Of a DNA stretch of 64,000 nucleotides, positions 50,148 through 58,626 are shown piece after piece. A program made the translations under genes and the position numbers. The notes beneath the pieces were generated by a model. It did not search any database, was not told where the DNA came from, and saw only the letters and a program-made list of their open reading frames with translations. Numbering within the stretch: position 1 is the first letter of the stretch; every line of letters begins with the position of its first letter. Origin of the DNA: CAZCPB01 sp044223975 (GTDB lineage: Bacteria > Planctomycetota > Phycisphaerae > Phycisphaerales > UBA1924). The DNA lies in assembly GCA_044223975.1 (NCBI GenBank), contig JBGALI010000010.1, positions 1-64,000 of the forward strand, given 5' to 3'.

Positions 50148-50307
50148 GAAGATGATGGAGGTGATGGAGGTGATCGAATCGCGCCGGGGGTGGCTCGCCC
50201 AGCACGCCCGCGACCCGCGGGCGTGTCGGGCGTGCTCGATCGCGCGACAAGCCGCCGCTCGTCCGCTTTGACGTTCGCCGCGCAACACCCAGAGAGAGGC
50301 ATCGCAC

Positions 50308-51519
50308 GTGAGGCATCAGAGATTCCCAACCGCGCTCCGGTTGCTCTCCGCCGCGATGACCACGACGCTCGCTGCGCACGCCTGCGCCCAGCCTCTGTCC
50401 ATCTCCTTCAAGAACACGCTCGCCCTGCCTGACAGCGCCACCGACCAGTTCGGCACGAACTTCACGGTCACCGGCCTCAGCGGCATCTCCTACCGCGGTG
50501 TTGATGCTGACGGCGTGCACCGATTCCTGGCGGTCATGGACAATTCGAGCAAGCTCATCGACCTGGCGGTCACCTTTAACGCCGGCGGCTCGATCACGTC
50601 GGCGAGCATCGTCTCAGGGTTCACGCTCGCCGAGTCGCGCGACTTTGAGGATGTGGTCGCCATGCCGCCCTCACGCCACAGCGTGCTCCTCTCCGAGGAG
50701 GACACCCCCGCCCTCCGCGAGTACAGCCTTTCTACCGGCGCCCTGCTCGGCGCGTTCCCCACGCCCGCGGTCTACCTCGGTCGGCGCGCCAACTTCGGGT
50801 TCGAAAGCGTGACCCGCTCGCGCGACGGCACCGACGTGTGGACCGCCAACGAAGAGGCCCTGACCGCCGACGGCTCGCTCTCTACCGCCAGCACGGGGAC
50901 GCTCGTTCGCCTGCTGCGCTATTCCGTCAGCGGCGGCGTTGCGACCCCCGCGCAGCAGTTCGCGTACCTCACCGCCCCGATCCACGGCACGGTCATCATG
51001 GGTAGCCGCAGCGGAGTGTCGGCGCTCGTCTCCCTCCCCGACGGTCGGTTGCTGTCGCTCGAGCGCTCTCTCGCCGGTCCCTTCCCGTCGTTCCAGTCGC
51101 GGATCTACGAGGTGACGCCAGCCGCGGCAACGGACGTGAGCGCGATGCCGTCACTCGTCGGCCAGTCATTCACTCCCGTAACAAAGTCGTCGCTGTACCA
51201 GGGCAACCAGACGAACATGGAAGGGCTCTGCGTCGGGCCGCTCCTCTCCGCCGGAGTCTGGTCGCTCCTGGGCATCGTCGACGACGGCGATCACCTCCTG
51301 AGCACCAACCGCCTGGTGGCTTTCACGCTCTCGGGTGTGACGGCCGATGCGCCGTGCACCGCCGACTACAACGGGGACGCCTTCGTGAACGGCGACGACT
51401 TTGATCTCTTCATCGAGCGCTTCGTGGCGGGCGATCCCTCGGCCGACATCGACCTGAACTCGTTCGTGAACGGCGTCGACTTTGACGCGTTCGTCGAGCG
51501 GTTCGTGGCCGGGTGCTGA
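50308..51519 (+). CDS. secreted phytase-like esterase-domain protein with two Gly-Cys dockerin-like repeats
   Basis: A 403-residue exported protein. The signal peptide covers about residues 1-28. The body matches the esterase-like domain of the phytase family (PF13449 type), a beta-propeller with GLSGISYRGVDADGVHRFLAVMD near its start and SEEDTPALREY and GFESVTRSRDG blocks; NMEGLCVGPLL is typical of the last blade. Two dockerin-like loops follow (DYNGDAFVNGDDFDLF, then DLNSFVNGVDFDAF), and the chain ends in Gly-Cys. The GTG start has GAGAGG nine bases upstream. Natural substrate unknown, possibly a phosphate ester. The tail resembles those of three other secreted proteins here. Confidence 0.85.
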   Translation: MRHQRFPTALRLLSAAMTTTLAAHACAQPLSISFKNTLALPDSATDQFGTNFTVTGLSGISYRGVDADGVHRFLAVMDNSSKLIDLAVTFNAGGSITSASIVSGFTLAESRDFEDVVAMPPSRHSVLLSEEDTPALREYSLSTGALLGAFPTPAVYLGRRANFGFESVTRSRDGTDVWTANEEALTADGSLSTASTGTLVRLLRYSVSGGVATPAQQFAYLTAPIHGTVIMGSRSGVSALVSLPDGRLLSLERSLAGPFPSFQSRIYEVTPAAATDVSAMPSLVGQSFTPVTKSSLYQGNQTNMEGLCVGPLLSAGVWSLLGIVDDGDHLLSTNRLVAFTLSGVTADAPCTADYNGDAFVNGDDFDLFIERFVAGDPSADIDLNSFVNGVDFDAFVERFVAGC

Positions 51520-51804
51520 ACGCGAACGTCGTGCGCGCTGCGGCGCGAACGGGCGATGACAACTTGTTAAAACGATTCTAAGTAGCGTTTCACACAACAC
51601 GCTCCCGTTGCTGTGCCGCATCGATTCTGGGACGTGGCGATGCTCGGATCGCGGCGCTGCGCCAGAATCTCCGCGCGAGGCACGCATTCCTCTTGGCCGC
51701 ACGTGTCGACCCCGGTATCTTCTTCTGTGGCGCCCGGGAGAGTGCGCCATCGCTGCGTTTCATGCCCCGCGCGATTGGATGGCGAGAGAAGAGAGAGGAA
51801 AACC

Positions 51805-53250
51805 ATGAAGAAGTGTGCTGCCGCGGTGGCGCTCGGCGGCGGTGTGTGCCTTACGTCCGTGGCCTTCGGCCAGATCGGCGAGACGGGGGCCTGCCCGCCG
51901 CACATGGACCAGGCCGCCATCGAGAGCTGGAACCTCCAGTTCGACGCGATCTTCGAGCAGGGGCGAGTCCTGTTCGATGCGCGTTTCAACTTCCTCGACG
52001 GGCGCGGCAGGCCGTTCTCGCTCGGCAACGGCAACCCGCGCGCGACCCCGGGGCCCGCGTTCATCCGCACGTCCGGCCCGGACGCGACGAGTTGCTTCGG
52101 GTGCCACAACCAGCCGCGTTCCGGCGCCGGCGGCGACATCGTCGCCAACGTGTTCGTGCTGGCCCAGAACCTCGACCCCGTGACCACTTCGATCGACCCG
52201 CACTTCAGCAACGAGCGCAACACGCTGGGGATGATGGGCTCAGGCCCCATCGAGATGCTGGCCCGCGAGATGACCGCCGAGCTGCAGGCGATCCGCCAGC
52301 GTGCCAAGACGCAGGCGGCCCAGTCGGGCCAGAACGTGCTTGCCGCGCTGGTGGCCAAGGGAGTGAAGTTCGGATCGATCATCGTGCGCCCCGACGGCAA
52401 GATCGACCCCTCGCTCATCCAGGGCGTCGACTGGGACCTGATCATCAAGCCGTTCCATCAGAAGGGGGCGGTCGTCTCGCTGCGCGAGTTCACCAACAAC
52501 GCGATGAACCACCACCACGGGATGCAGTCGGTGGAGCGTTTCGGCCTCAACACCGACCCCGACGGCGACGGTGTGATGAACGAGCTCTCGGTCGGCGACA
52601 TCACCGCGTGCACGATCTACCAGGCGGCCCTGGGCACGCCCGTGCAGGTGGTGCCCACGGAGCCCAAGCGGCGCGACGCGGTGAAGAAGGGCGGCACCCT
52701 GTTCGCCACGATCGGGTGCACCCAGTGCCACGTGAGCGCCCTCGCCCTCAACAGCCCCTACTTCGTCGAGCCCAACCCGTACAACCCGCCGGGCAACCTG
52801 CGGCCCAACGACGTGTCGCAGTCGTACCGCTTCGACATGACCTCGCAGGGTGAGGGGCCGTACCTCGAGCGCACCTACAACGGCGGCGCGCTCGTCCGTG
52901 CGTTCACCGACCTCAAGCGCCACGACCTCAACGACGCCGACCTCAACTTCTTCGCCAACGAGCTGGTGCCGCAGGGCACGATCAACGGCTTCGCACCCCC
53001 TTCGGACTTCACGGTTGCTCCGTACCCCCGCCCGACGCGCCAGTTCCTGACGCGCAAGCTCTGGGACGCGGGCAACAGCGCTCCGTACGGGCACCGCGGC
53101 GACCTGAGCACGCTGACCGAGGCGATCTACTACCACGGCGGCGAGGCCCGCGCCACGCGCGACGCCTTCTTCGCACGCCCCAAGTTCGACCAGGACTGCG
53201 TGATCGAGTTCCTCAAGAGCCTGCAGGTCGTGCCGCCTCCGGCCCATTGA
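51805..53250 (+). CDS. di-haem cytochrome c oxidoreductase (DHOR/DUF1111-like)
   Basis: A 481-residue exported protein with two c-type haem sites: CFGCH at 97-101 and CTQCH at 305-309. The order, the intervening helical region and the C-terminal KLWDAGNSAPYGHRGDLSTL and HGGEARATRDAF blocks match the di-haem thiol-oxidoreductase group (DUF1111). The signal peptide ends near AFGQ (residue 22), placing the enzyme in the periplasm or outside the cell. GAGAGGAAA precedes the ATG. It has no adjacent partner for electron transfer. Its last 38 bases overlap the 3' end of the convergent zinc-ribbon gene. Substrate unknown; a peroxidase or oxidase role is possible. Confidence 0.9.
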   Translation: MKKCAAAVALGGGVCLTSVAFGQIGETGACPPHMDQAAIESWNLQFDAIFEQGRVLFDARFNFLDGRGRPFSLGNGNPRATPGPAFIRTSGPDATSCFGCHNQPRSGAGGDIVANVFVLAQNLDPVTTSIDPHFSNERNTLGMMGSGPIEMLAREMTAELQAIRQRAKTQAAQSGQNVLAALVAKGVKFGSIIVRPDGKIDPSLIQGVDWDLIIKPFHQKGAVVSLREFTNNAMNHHHGMQSVERFGLNTDPDGDGVMNELSVGDITACTIYQAALGTPVQVVPTEPKRRDAVKKGGTLFATIGCTQCHVSALALNSPYFVEPNPYNPPGNLRPNDVSQSYRFDMTSQGEGPYLERTYNGGALVRAFTDLKRHDLNDADLNFFANELVPQGTINGFAPPSDFTVAPYPRPTRQFLTRKLWDAGNSAPYGHRGDLSTLTEAIYYHGGEARATRDAFFARPKFDQDCVIEFLKSLQVVPPPAH

Positions 53251-54229
53251 ACCCGCCCCCCGCGCGGGGAAGCTCCTTCCCGTCGCACAGCCACAGGAAC
53301 GACAGCGGCACGCGCAGACGCGGCGGGACGAACGCGCGCACCATCAGGCGCGCCAGCGGCCGCCCGATCATCAGGCCGACGAAGAACGGCACGACTTCGG
53401 CGACCAGCGTCATGGCGATGATCGGGGCGAAATAGATCCGGCGCGCAAGATCGATCCCGGTGAGCCAGGCGCCGGGCCATCGGCTCGACGCCGACTCGGC
53501 GCTCCACACAAGCACCGCCAGGCCCCCCGTCAGCGTCATGACCGCCACGATCACCAGCCACAGGCGCGATCGGCGGACGTGCGACAGCGCCACCGCCCAG
53601 GCGATCCCCGCCCCAAGGAGCGGCACCGACGCGCCGATCCAGGAGTACAGCACGTTCCAGTCGAACGCGCCCCACCACCCGCCCGACGCGGCCAGCATCA
53701 CCCCTGGGTCCTGCGCCGCCCACCATCCGGCGTCGATCCCGTTGTAGGGGCTGGCCGGCTGCTGGAGCATCGAAGTGATGTAGGCCGTTGTCGCGGCGCT
53801 CGCGGGCGGTGTGCGTGTGGCCGCGTCGGTGGCCATCCACTCGTGGTGTCGCTCGGCGATGTACTGCGCCAATTTCATGCCCGACGCCTCCGTTGCCAGC
53901 ACGCCAAAGCCGAACGACACGCCCACGCTCACCGCCAACATCAGGAGGACCAGCGTCACCCACGCCGCCGCGAGCAGAGCGCCCCACCGCGCCGCCCACC
54001 GTCCCAGCAGCGGGTACTCCTGCAGCGCCGCCGGTGCGCCGCACTCGGGGCAGACCACCACGAGCATGCCGTAGTGCGGCTCGCGGATCACGTGCTGGCC
54101 CGTGAGGTTGAACCCGCACCGCGCGCACGGCCGATCTCCGCTGAGCATCGAGACGCGCTCGCCGGTCGGCCGCGCAGACTCGCGCGTCGGCGCTGCTTCG
54201 TCGGCGTTCTCAGCACGTGTGTCGGTCAT
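53213..54229 (-). CDS. zinc-ribbon membrane protein downstream of ruvA
   Basis: A 338-residue protein with a zinc ribbon after a charged N-terminal stretch (CARC at 35-38 and CPEC at 60-63), then several membrane helices from about residue 82. Helices such as GALLAAAWVTLVLLMLAV and GASVPLLGAGIAWAVAL span the rest. The layout resembles the zinc-ribbon membrane pair at 37847-39950, but the sequence is different. The ATG overlaps the stop of the preceding gene (ATGA), so the two are translationally coupled. The gene's own stop lies 38 bases inside the convergent di-haem cytochrome gene. Function unknown. Confidence 0.75.
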   Translation of the reverse strand: MTDTRAENADEAAPTRESARPTGERVSMLSGDRPCARCGFNLTGQHVIREPHYGMLVVVCPECGAPAALQEYPLLGRWAARWGALLAAAWVTLVLLMLAVSVGVSFGFGVLATEASGMKLAQYIAERHHEWMATDAATRTPPASAATTAYITSMLQQPASPYNGIDAGWWAAQDPGVMLAASGGWWGAFDWNVLYSWIGASVPLLGAGIAWAVALSHVRRSRLWLVIVAVMTLTGGLAVLVWSAESASSRWPGAWLTGIDLARRIYFAPIIAMTLVAEVVPFFVGLMIGRPLARLMVRAFVPPRLRVPLSFLWLCDGKELPRAGGGFNGPEAARPAGS

Positions 54230-54948
54230 CCCTGCCTCCGTCGGCGCAGGCGCGCCAGGCTCTTGCGGAACGCGCGGCGCCGCGCCGCTCGCCCCATCGC
54301 CAACAGCCCCACCCCCATCGCGGCCCCCGGCAGCGTTAGCGGGATCGTCGCGACCGCGAGGGCAAACGTCCACGCGAACCACGAGAGGTCGAGCTCCGGC
54401 TGCTTCTGCCCGAGCAGACGCACGTCGATCCACCGCTCGCACACGCCCAGCCCGGCCTGCACGCTGAACATCAGCAACATCGCCCCCAGCCACGCCGGCC
54501 ACGCCGTGAACCGCCGCCAGTGCGCAAAGCCGGCAACCAGCCACGCGCCCAGCCCGGTGGCGTAGCAGACCCACGCCATGAGCTGCCACATGAGACCGCT
54601 GCGCACGAGCTGGCGGCGCAGCACCGACATCGTGCCCGCGTCCTGGTCCTCCCAGATCCGCCGCACCTGCGGGACCTGGGCGGTCAGGTCCACCCGCAGG
54701 GCGTGCAGGAACGCTCCCAAGATAAGCGTGAACACAAGCGCGAGAATGAGCTGCAGCACCAGGCGCCGCCAGGCGGCGGACAACCGGAGAAACTTCCTCC
54801 ACCCCTCGCTCACCGGATGACGCCGACGCACCGACGCCGAAGCACACCGCGGGCACACCACGACGGGTAGCGCGTACACCGCATCGCGCGCCGCCCGCAC
54901 GCGGCACAGCTCCAGGCCGCACGAACAGCACGTGTGCGAGAGGGGCAT
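54226..54948 (-). CDS. zinc-ribbon membrane protein following ruvA
   Basis: A 240-residue protein with zinc knuckles at the extreme N-terminus (CSC at 8-10 within CCSCGLELC, and CPRC at 32-35). Four or so membrane helices follow: QLILALVFTLILGAFLHAL, WQLMAWVCYATGLGAWLVAG, WPAWLGAMLLMFSVQAGLG and FAWTFALAVATIPLTLPGAA. The C-terminus is a strongly basic tail (RRAFRKSLARLRRRRQG). It starts 44 bases after the ruvA stop and overlaps the next zinc-ribbon gene by four bases, making a three-gene minus-strand unit. The link between Holliday-junction processing and membrane zinc ribbons may be only positional. Confidence 0.78.
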   Translation of the reverse strand: MPLSHTCCSCGLELCRVRAARDAVYALPVVVCPRCASASVRRRHPVSEGWRKFLRLSAAWRRLVLQLILALVFTLILGAFLHALRVDLTAQVPQVRRIWEDQDAGTMSVLRRQLVRSGLMWQLMAWVCYATGLGAWLVAGFAHWRRFTAWPAWLGAMLLMFSVQAGLGVCERWIDVRLLGQKQPELDLSWFAWTFALAVATIPLTLPGAAMGVGLLAMGRAARRRAFRKSLARLRRRRQG

Positions 54949-54992
54949 CCAAGCAGCTTACCGGCCGGATACGCCGCCGGTTTCACGGGCGC

Positions 54993-55634
54993 TCACCCGG
55001 TCCCGTACACCAGCGTCAGCAGCTCGCCCGAGGTGGCCGGTTCCTGCTGCGCCGCGGCCGCGCGCTGCAGCGCCGCGGCCACGCGCCGGGCCGCCTGGTC
55101 CGGCGACTCGCCCAGCGATACCAGCGCGGCGATCGCCTCGTCGGCGATCGGCGACCGGGCCGGCCCGCGCCCCTTGACCTCCAGCCCCGCCAGCTCGTCC
55201 GGGGACAGGAACAGCTCGACCTTGCCGTGAAGTTCGGCGATCACCGTTTCGGCCATGCGCTTGCCGATCTCCGGCAGCTCCTTGAGCGCACCCGCATCGC
55301 GCGACGCGATGGCCCGGGCGATCTGCGCGGGGGGCACGGCCATGGCGCGGAGGGCCTTCCGCGTGCCGATCCCCTTCACCGTCGTGAGCAGCTCGAAGAA
55401 CTCGCGCTCGTGCGCCGAGAAGAACCCGATCAAGCGCGGCGTGAACGACGCCCCCTGGTTGTGGCTCTCGAGGTACTCGATGGTCGCCAGCGTCACCGGT
55501 TTGCCCACCTGAGCCGCAAGGCGTTCGGCCAGATAGACAGGCAGCAGGACCTCGCGCCACACGCCCCCGGGGAGCGCGAGCGTGGCCTTGTTGGCGTCGA
55601 GCGATTCCAGCGTCCCTGCAATCCGGCAGATCAT
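54993..55634 (-). CDS. ruvA: Holliday junction branch migration protein RuvA
   Basis: A 213-residue subunit that binds four-way DNA junctions as a tetramer and loads the RuvB motor. The start MICRIAGTLE and domain I are typical, the LPVYLAERL loop is followed by GFFSAHEREFFELLTTVKGIGTRKAL (helix-hairpin-helix) and LKELPEIGKRMAETVI (second hairpin). Domain III (about 160-213) contacts RuvB. The open frame continues far upstream, but only the ATG at 55634 matches the family. RuvB and RuvC genes are not in this window. It is followed by two zinc-ribbon membrane genes. Confidence 0.96.
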   Translation of the reverse strand: MICRIAGTLESLDANKATLALPGGVWREVLLPVYLAERLAAQVGKPVTLATIEYLESHNQGASFTPRLIGFFSAHEREFFELLTTVKGIGTRKALRAMAVPPAQIARAIASRDAGALKELPEIGKRMAETVIAELHGKVELFLSPDELAGLEVKGRGPARSPIADEAIAALVSLGESPDQAARRVAAALQRAAAAQQEPATSGELLTLVYGTG

Positions 55635-55778
55635 GCGCGACAGACCATAGCAGAAGGACCGGGATGCATGCCGGGCCGAGTCTCCCCGGAACCCGACGGC
55701 AGGACCGACAGCCCGAATCGAGACGGCGGGAACTCGCTGGGCATGCCACCCCCCGCGCGCCGATAACGACGCTGACAC

Positions 55779-57434
55779 ATGCCACTCCAAGAAACCGATC
55801 AAACTCCGACCTCGCGCGAGAACCCACGCCAGGACGTGCTGAGCGCCCCGGCGGTACTCATCGGGACCCGCGAGACGATCCCCGAACTCGTGAGTCAGCT
55901 CGGCACCATGGCCGCACCGCCGCGGGCCGTCGGGTGCATTCTGGTCGAAGAAGTCCCCGAATCGCGCCGCCGTCACCCCGTGCTCGGCTCGATCGATGAT
56001 CTCCCGAGCCTGGCTTCCAGCCTCGGTCTGCGGGTGGGCGTGGTGAGCCTCCCCGCCTCCATGAGCCCGACCATCCGGCGCGTCCGCGCGACCCTGGCAT
56101 CTCTGGGCATGGCCGAGCGCTTCGTGCCGCCGCTCTCGGAACTCCTGAGCCGCGCCCCCGTCGCCGGCCCGTCCGCGACATCGCCCAACATCGACATGGA
56201 AGACCTGATCGGCCGCACGCCCCACGGCATCGACCGCCGCGCCGTGGCCCGGCTGCTGGAGGGCAAGCGGGTGCTCGTGACCGGGGCCGGCGGCTCGATC
56301 GGCTCGGAGCTGGTCCGGATCGTGGCCACGTTTCACCCCGAGCGCATCATCCTGATGGAGCGCTCGGAGAACGCACTCTTTGAGATCGACCGCCAGCTCG
56401 CCCGCAGATTCCCCGGTGTCGCCCGCGCGGCGGTCCTCCACGACGTGGTCGATGCAGACCGCACCCTCCGCCTCCTCGTCGAGCACCGCCCGCACGTTGT
56501 TTTCCATGCCGCGGCACACAAACACGTGCCGCTGATGGAGGACCACCCCTCCCACGCGGTGGAGAACAACTTCTTCGGCACCAAGTCGATCGCCGACGCC
56601 TCGCTCGCGACCGGGGCCGAACGGTTCGTGATGATCTCCTCGGACAAGGCCGTGAACCCCCGTTCGGTCATGGGCGCCACCAAGCGCCTGGCCGAGATGT
56701 ACGTGCAGGGCCTGCACGCCCAGCGCCGCTCCACGGGCGGCCAGCACGGAACGGGCCACACGACGGCTTTCTGCATGGTCCGCTTCGGCAACGTGCTCGG
56801 CTCGGCGTGCAGCGTTCTCCCCATCTGGTCGGGGCAGATCTCCGAGGGCGGGCCGGTCACGGTGACTGATCCGCGGATGACCCGCTACTTCATGACCATC
56901 CATGAGGCCGCGACGCTGGTCATCCAGGCTGCCGCGATGACGCGGCCCGACGCCCCTGCCGCCGGCGTGTTCGTCCTCGACATGGGCGAGCCGGTACGGA
57001 TCCTCGAACTGGCGCAGCGTCTGGTGGTCGCCAGCGGCTTTGAGCCTGAGATCATCGGGCCCGGAGCGCCCCGCATCGAAGCCCCCGCAGCGGACCGCGC
57101 CCCCATGGAGATCCGGGTCACCGGCATCCGGCCGGGCGAAAAGCTCCACGAAGAACTCGCCTATGCCGCGGAGCAACTCGCGCCGACCGAGCACCCGGGA
57201 GTCAATCTCTGGGTGGGCGATGCCGATGCCGTTCCAAATCAGGCGATGCTGGTGGCCGAACTGTCTGCTGTACGCAGCACGCACGACCGGCGCACCGTGC
57301 TCGAAGCGATTCGGCGACACATCCCTACTCTAGTTGCTCCAGCCGATGAACCCGCCCGCCCCGAAAGCGAAATACCGAACAGAACAAATTCATCTTCCAA
57401 ACAAAGTGCTTCTGTGGGCGGATTGGCCGCTTGA
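55779..57434 (+). CDS. soluble CapD/FlaA1-like NDP-sugar 4,6-dehydratase
   Basis: A 551-residue nucleotide-sugar dehydratase/epimerase acting in glycan or lipopolysaccharide precursor synthesis. Residues about 24-120 form a Rossmann-like N-terminal domain similar to that of membrane-bound PglF/WbpM enzymes, but their N-terminal membrane helices are missing, so this one should be cytoplasmic. The main domain begins at TGAGGSIGSEL (168-178). The family signature SSDKAVNP at 287-294 and MGATKR at 298-303 give the catalytic Lys, and VRFGNVLGS and PRMTRYFMT follow. The final 30 residues are low-complexity (Asn/Ser). No Shine-Dalgarno is obvious. It is transcribed divergently from ruvA. Confidence 0.9.
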   Translation: MPLQETDQTPTSRENPRQDVLSAPAVLIGTRETIPELVSQLGTMAAPPRAVGCILVEEVPESRRRHPVLGSIDDLPSLASSLGLRVGVVSLPASMSPTIRRVRATLASLGMAERFVPPLSELLSRAPVAGPSATSPNIDMEDLIGRTPHGIDRRAVARLLEGKRVLVTGAGGSIGSELVRIVATFHPERIILMERSENALFEIDRQLARRFPGVARAAVLHDVVDADRTLRLLVEHRPHVVFHAAAHKHVPLMEDHPSHAVENNFFGTKSIADASLATGAERFVMISSDKAVNPRSVMGATKRLAEMYVQGLHAQRRSTGGQHGTGHTTAFCMVRFGNVLGSACSVLPIWSGQISEGGPVTVTDPRMTRYFMTIHEAATLVIQAAAMTRPDAPAAGVFVLDMGEPVRILELAQRLVVASGFEPEIIGPGAPRIEAPAADRAPMEIRVTGIRPGEKLHEELAYAAEQLAPTEHPGVNLWVGDADAVPNQAMLVAELSAVRSTHDRRTVLEAIRRHIPTLVAPADEPARPESEIPNRTNSSSKQSASVGGLAA

Positions 57435-57532
57435 CGGTTAAGCAAATCTAAACGAAGCTATCCCCTTCGTGCGATGGATCGGGTCCGGGGCAATGGCTGC
57501 CCGCCTTGGAACGCCACGAGGGAGAGGGGAGA

Positions 57533-57554
57533 TCGCGGTGCACCCGCACCGCGA
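57533..57554. repeat. hairpin just upstream of a small gene
   Basis: TCGCGGTGC (57533-57541) pairs with GCACCGCGA (57546-57554) around ACCC. It ends five bases before the AAGGAG ribosome-binding site of the gene at 57576 and could affect its translation. There is no T-run. Confidence 0.5.
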
Positions 57555-57575
57555 GGCTCAAGGAGTGAGCGCCCC

Positions 57576-57842
57576 ATGAGCGAACGACAGCGCATCCTGC
57601 GAGAGACAACCCAGGTTCGGGAAAGGGCACAAGCCCTGCTCAAAGGTCTGATGGAGGCCAGGTCCGCCTCCGAGCAGCACCTTTCCGAGATCCGCCAACT
57701 CGACCCGCTCAAGCGCCTCACCGGCCATTCGAGCATGGACAACGCGATCTCGTCCACACAGCGGATGATCGACAGCCTCGACCGGGCCCTCGACCAGCTC
57801 CGCACCGACCTCTCGGACGACGACCTCGCCCTCATGCGGTAG
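57576..57842 (+). CDS. small helical protein
   Basis: An 88-residue protein that looks entirely helical. Two charged amphipathic helices (ILRETTQVRERAQALLKGLMEARSA in two parts, then AISSTQRMIDSLDRALDQLR) suggest a coiled-coil dimer. The ATG at 57576 has AAGGAG ten bases upstream; the frame is open back to 57474, but that stretch is proline-rich and lies over the hairpin. It has no signal peptide or membrane helix. The end (DLSDDDLALMR) is acidic. No family is recognised. It stands between the sugar dehydratase and dut. Confidence 0.65.
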   Translation: MSERQRILRETTQVRERAQALLKGLMEARSASEQHLSEIRQLDPLKRLTGHSSMDNAISSTQRMIDSLDRALDQLRTDLSDDDLALMR

Positions 57843-57881
57843 TCCCGCGGCAGGCCCCGCCCCCCATCACGCACCCGCTGA

Positions 57882-57887
57882 TACAGT
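57882..57887 (+). promoter_or_regulatory. possible -10 element upstream of dut
   Basis: TACAGT in the context GATACAGTG lies 71 bases before the dut start. No -35 box is evident. Confidence 0.25.
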
Positions 57888-57958
57888 GCCTGCCATCCTC
57901 CGGACCGTCCGGCGGAAACATCGCCAATTCAGCCCGGATCGCCGCCGCGGAGCCGCCG

Positions 57959-58432
57959 TTGTCGACTCTCACCAAGCTCGTCGTGTCCTTCACGCGCCTC
58001 GACCACCGGGCGTCGATCCCCGCATACCAGACCGCCGGCGCCGCGGGAATGGACCTTTCCGCGTGTCTCCCCGAAGACCCCGGCGCCGAGCCGACCGTGA
58101 CCATCGCGCCCGGCCGCATCGTCCTGGTGCCGTGCGGCATCTCCATGGCCATCCCAGCCGGATTCGAAGGGCAGGTGCGCCCCCGATCGGGCCTGGCCTC
58201 ACGCCACGGGGTGACCATCCCCAACGCACCGGGCACGATCGACAGCGATTATCGGGGCGAGATCAAGGTGGCCCTGATCAACCTCGGCGCCGAGCCCTAC
58301 ACCATCACCCAAGGCCAGCGCATCGCCCAGCTCGTCATCGCCCCAGTGGTCCGCGCCGTGCTGGTCGAGGTCGATGAGTTGGAAACCACCGAGCGCGGGG
58401 CTGGCGGATTCGGTTCGACGGGGGCGCGCTGA
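57959..58432 (+). CDS. dut: dUTP diphosphatase
   Basis: Hydrolyses dUTP to dUMP, keeping uracil out of DNA and feeding thymidylate synthesis. All five trimeric dUTPase motifs are present in the 157 residues: AGMDL (29-33), PRSGLA (75-80), GTIDSDYRGE (92-101), GQRIAQLV (119-126) and RGAGGFGSTG (146-155). The start is a TTG with GGAG six bases upstream (57949-57952), which fits the N-terminus STLTKLVV; no better ATG or GTG lies near. The enzyme acts as a trimer in which motif 5 closes over the neighbour's active site. Confidence 0.96.
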   Translation: MSTLTKLVVSFTRLDHRASIPAYQTAGAAGMDLSACLPEDPGAEPTVTIAPGRIVLVPCGISMAIPAGFEGQVRPRSGLASRHGVTIPNAPGTIDSDYRGEIKVALINLGAEPYTITQGQRIAQLVIAPVVRAVLVEVDELETTERGAGGFGSTGAR

Positions 58433-58626
58433 ACGCCGCCTCACCAGCCGCTCCTGAGGCGAAATCCAGTCCCCCAACTTCCCCACCAATCTGCCGGCAG
58501 GGCCTTGTACGCCGCCGCGGCCGATAGATACTGCATGTGGCGCTCCGGCACGGTCACCCCGCCCGACGCGGCAATGCTGCCGGGACCGCCGCGTTCAGCA
58601 CAAGTCCAGGAAACCAGGGGCCGACC

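Noticed and set aside
47748..50288. Long minus-strand open frame over the S9 peptidase half
   Set aside because: Antisense shadow of a gene with intact catalytic motifs.
55635..57320. Upstream extension of the ruvA frame
   Set aside because: The family start MICRIAG is at 55634; the upstream part is antisense to the sugar dehydratase.
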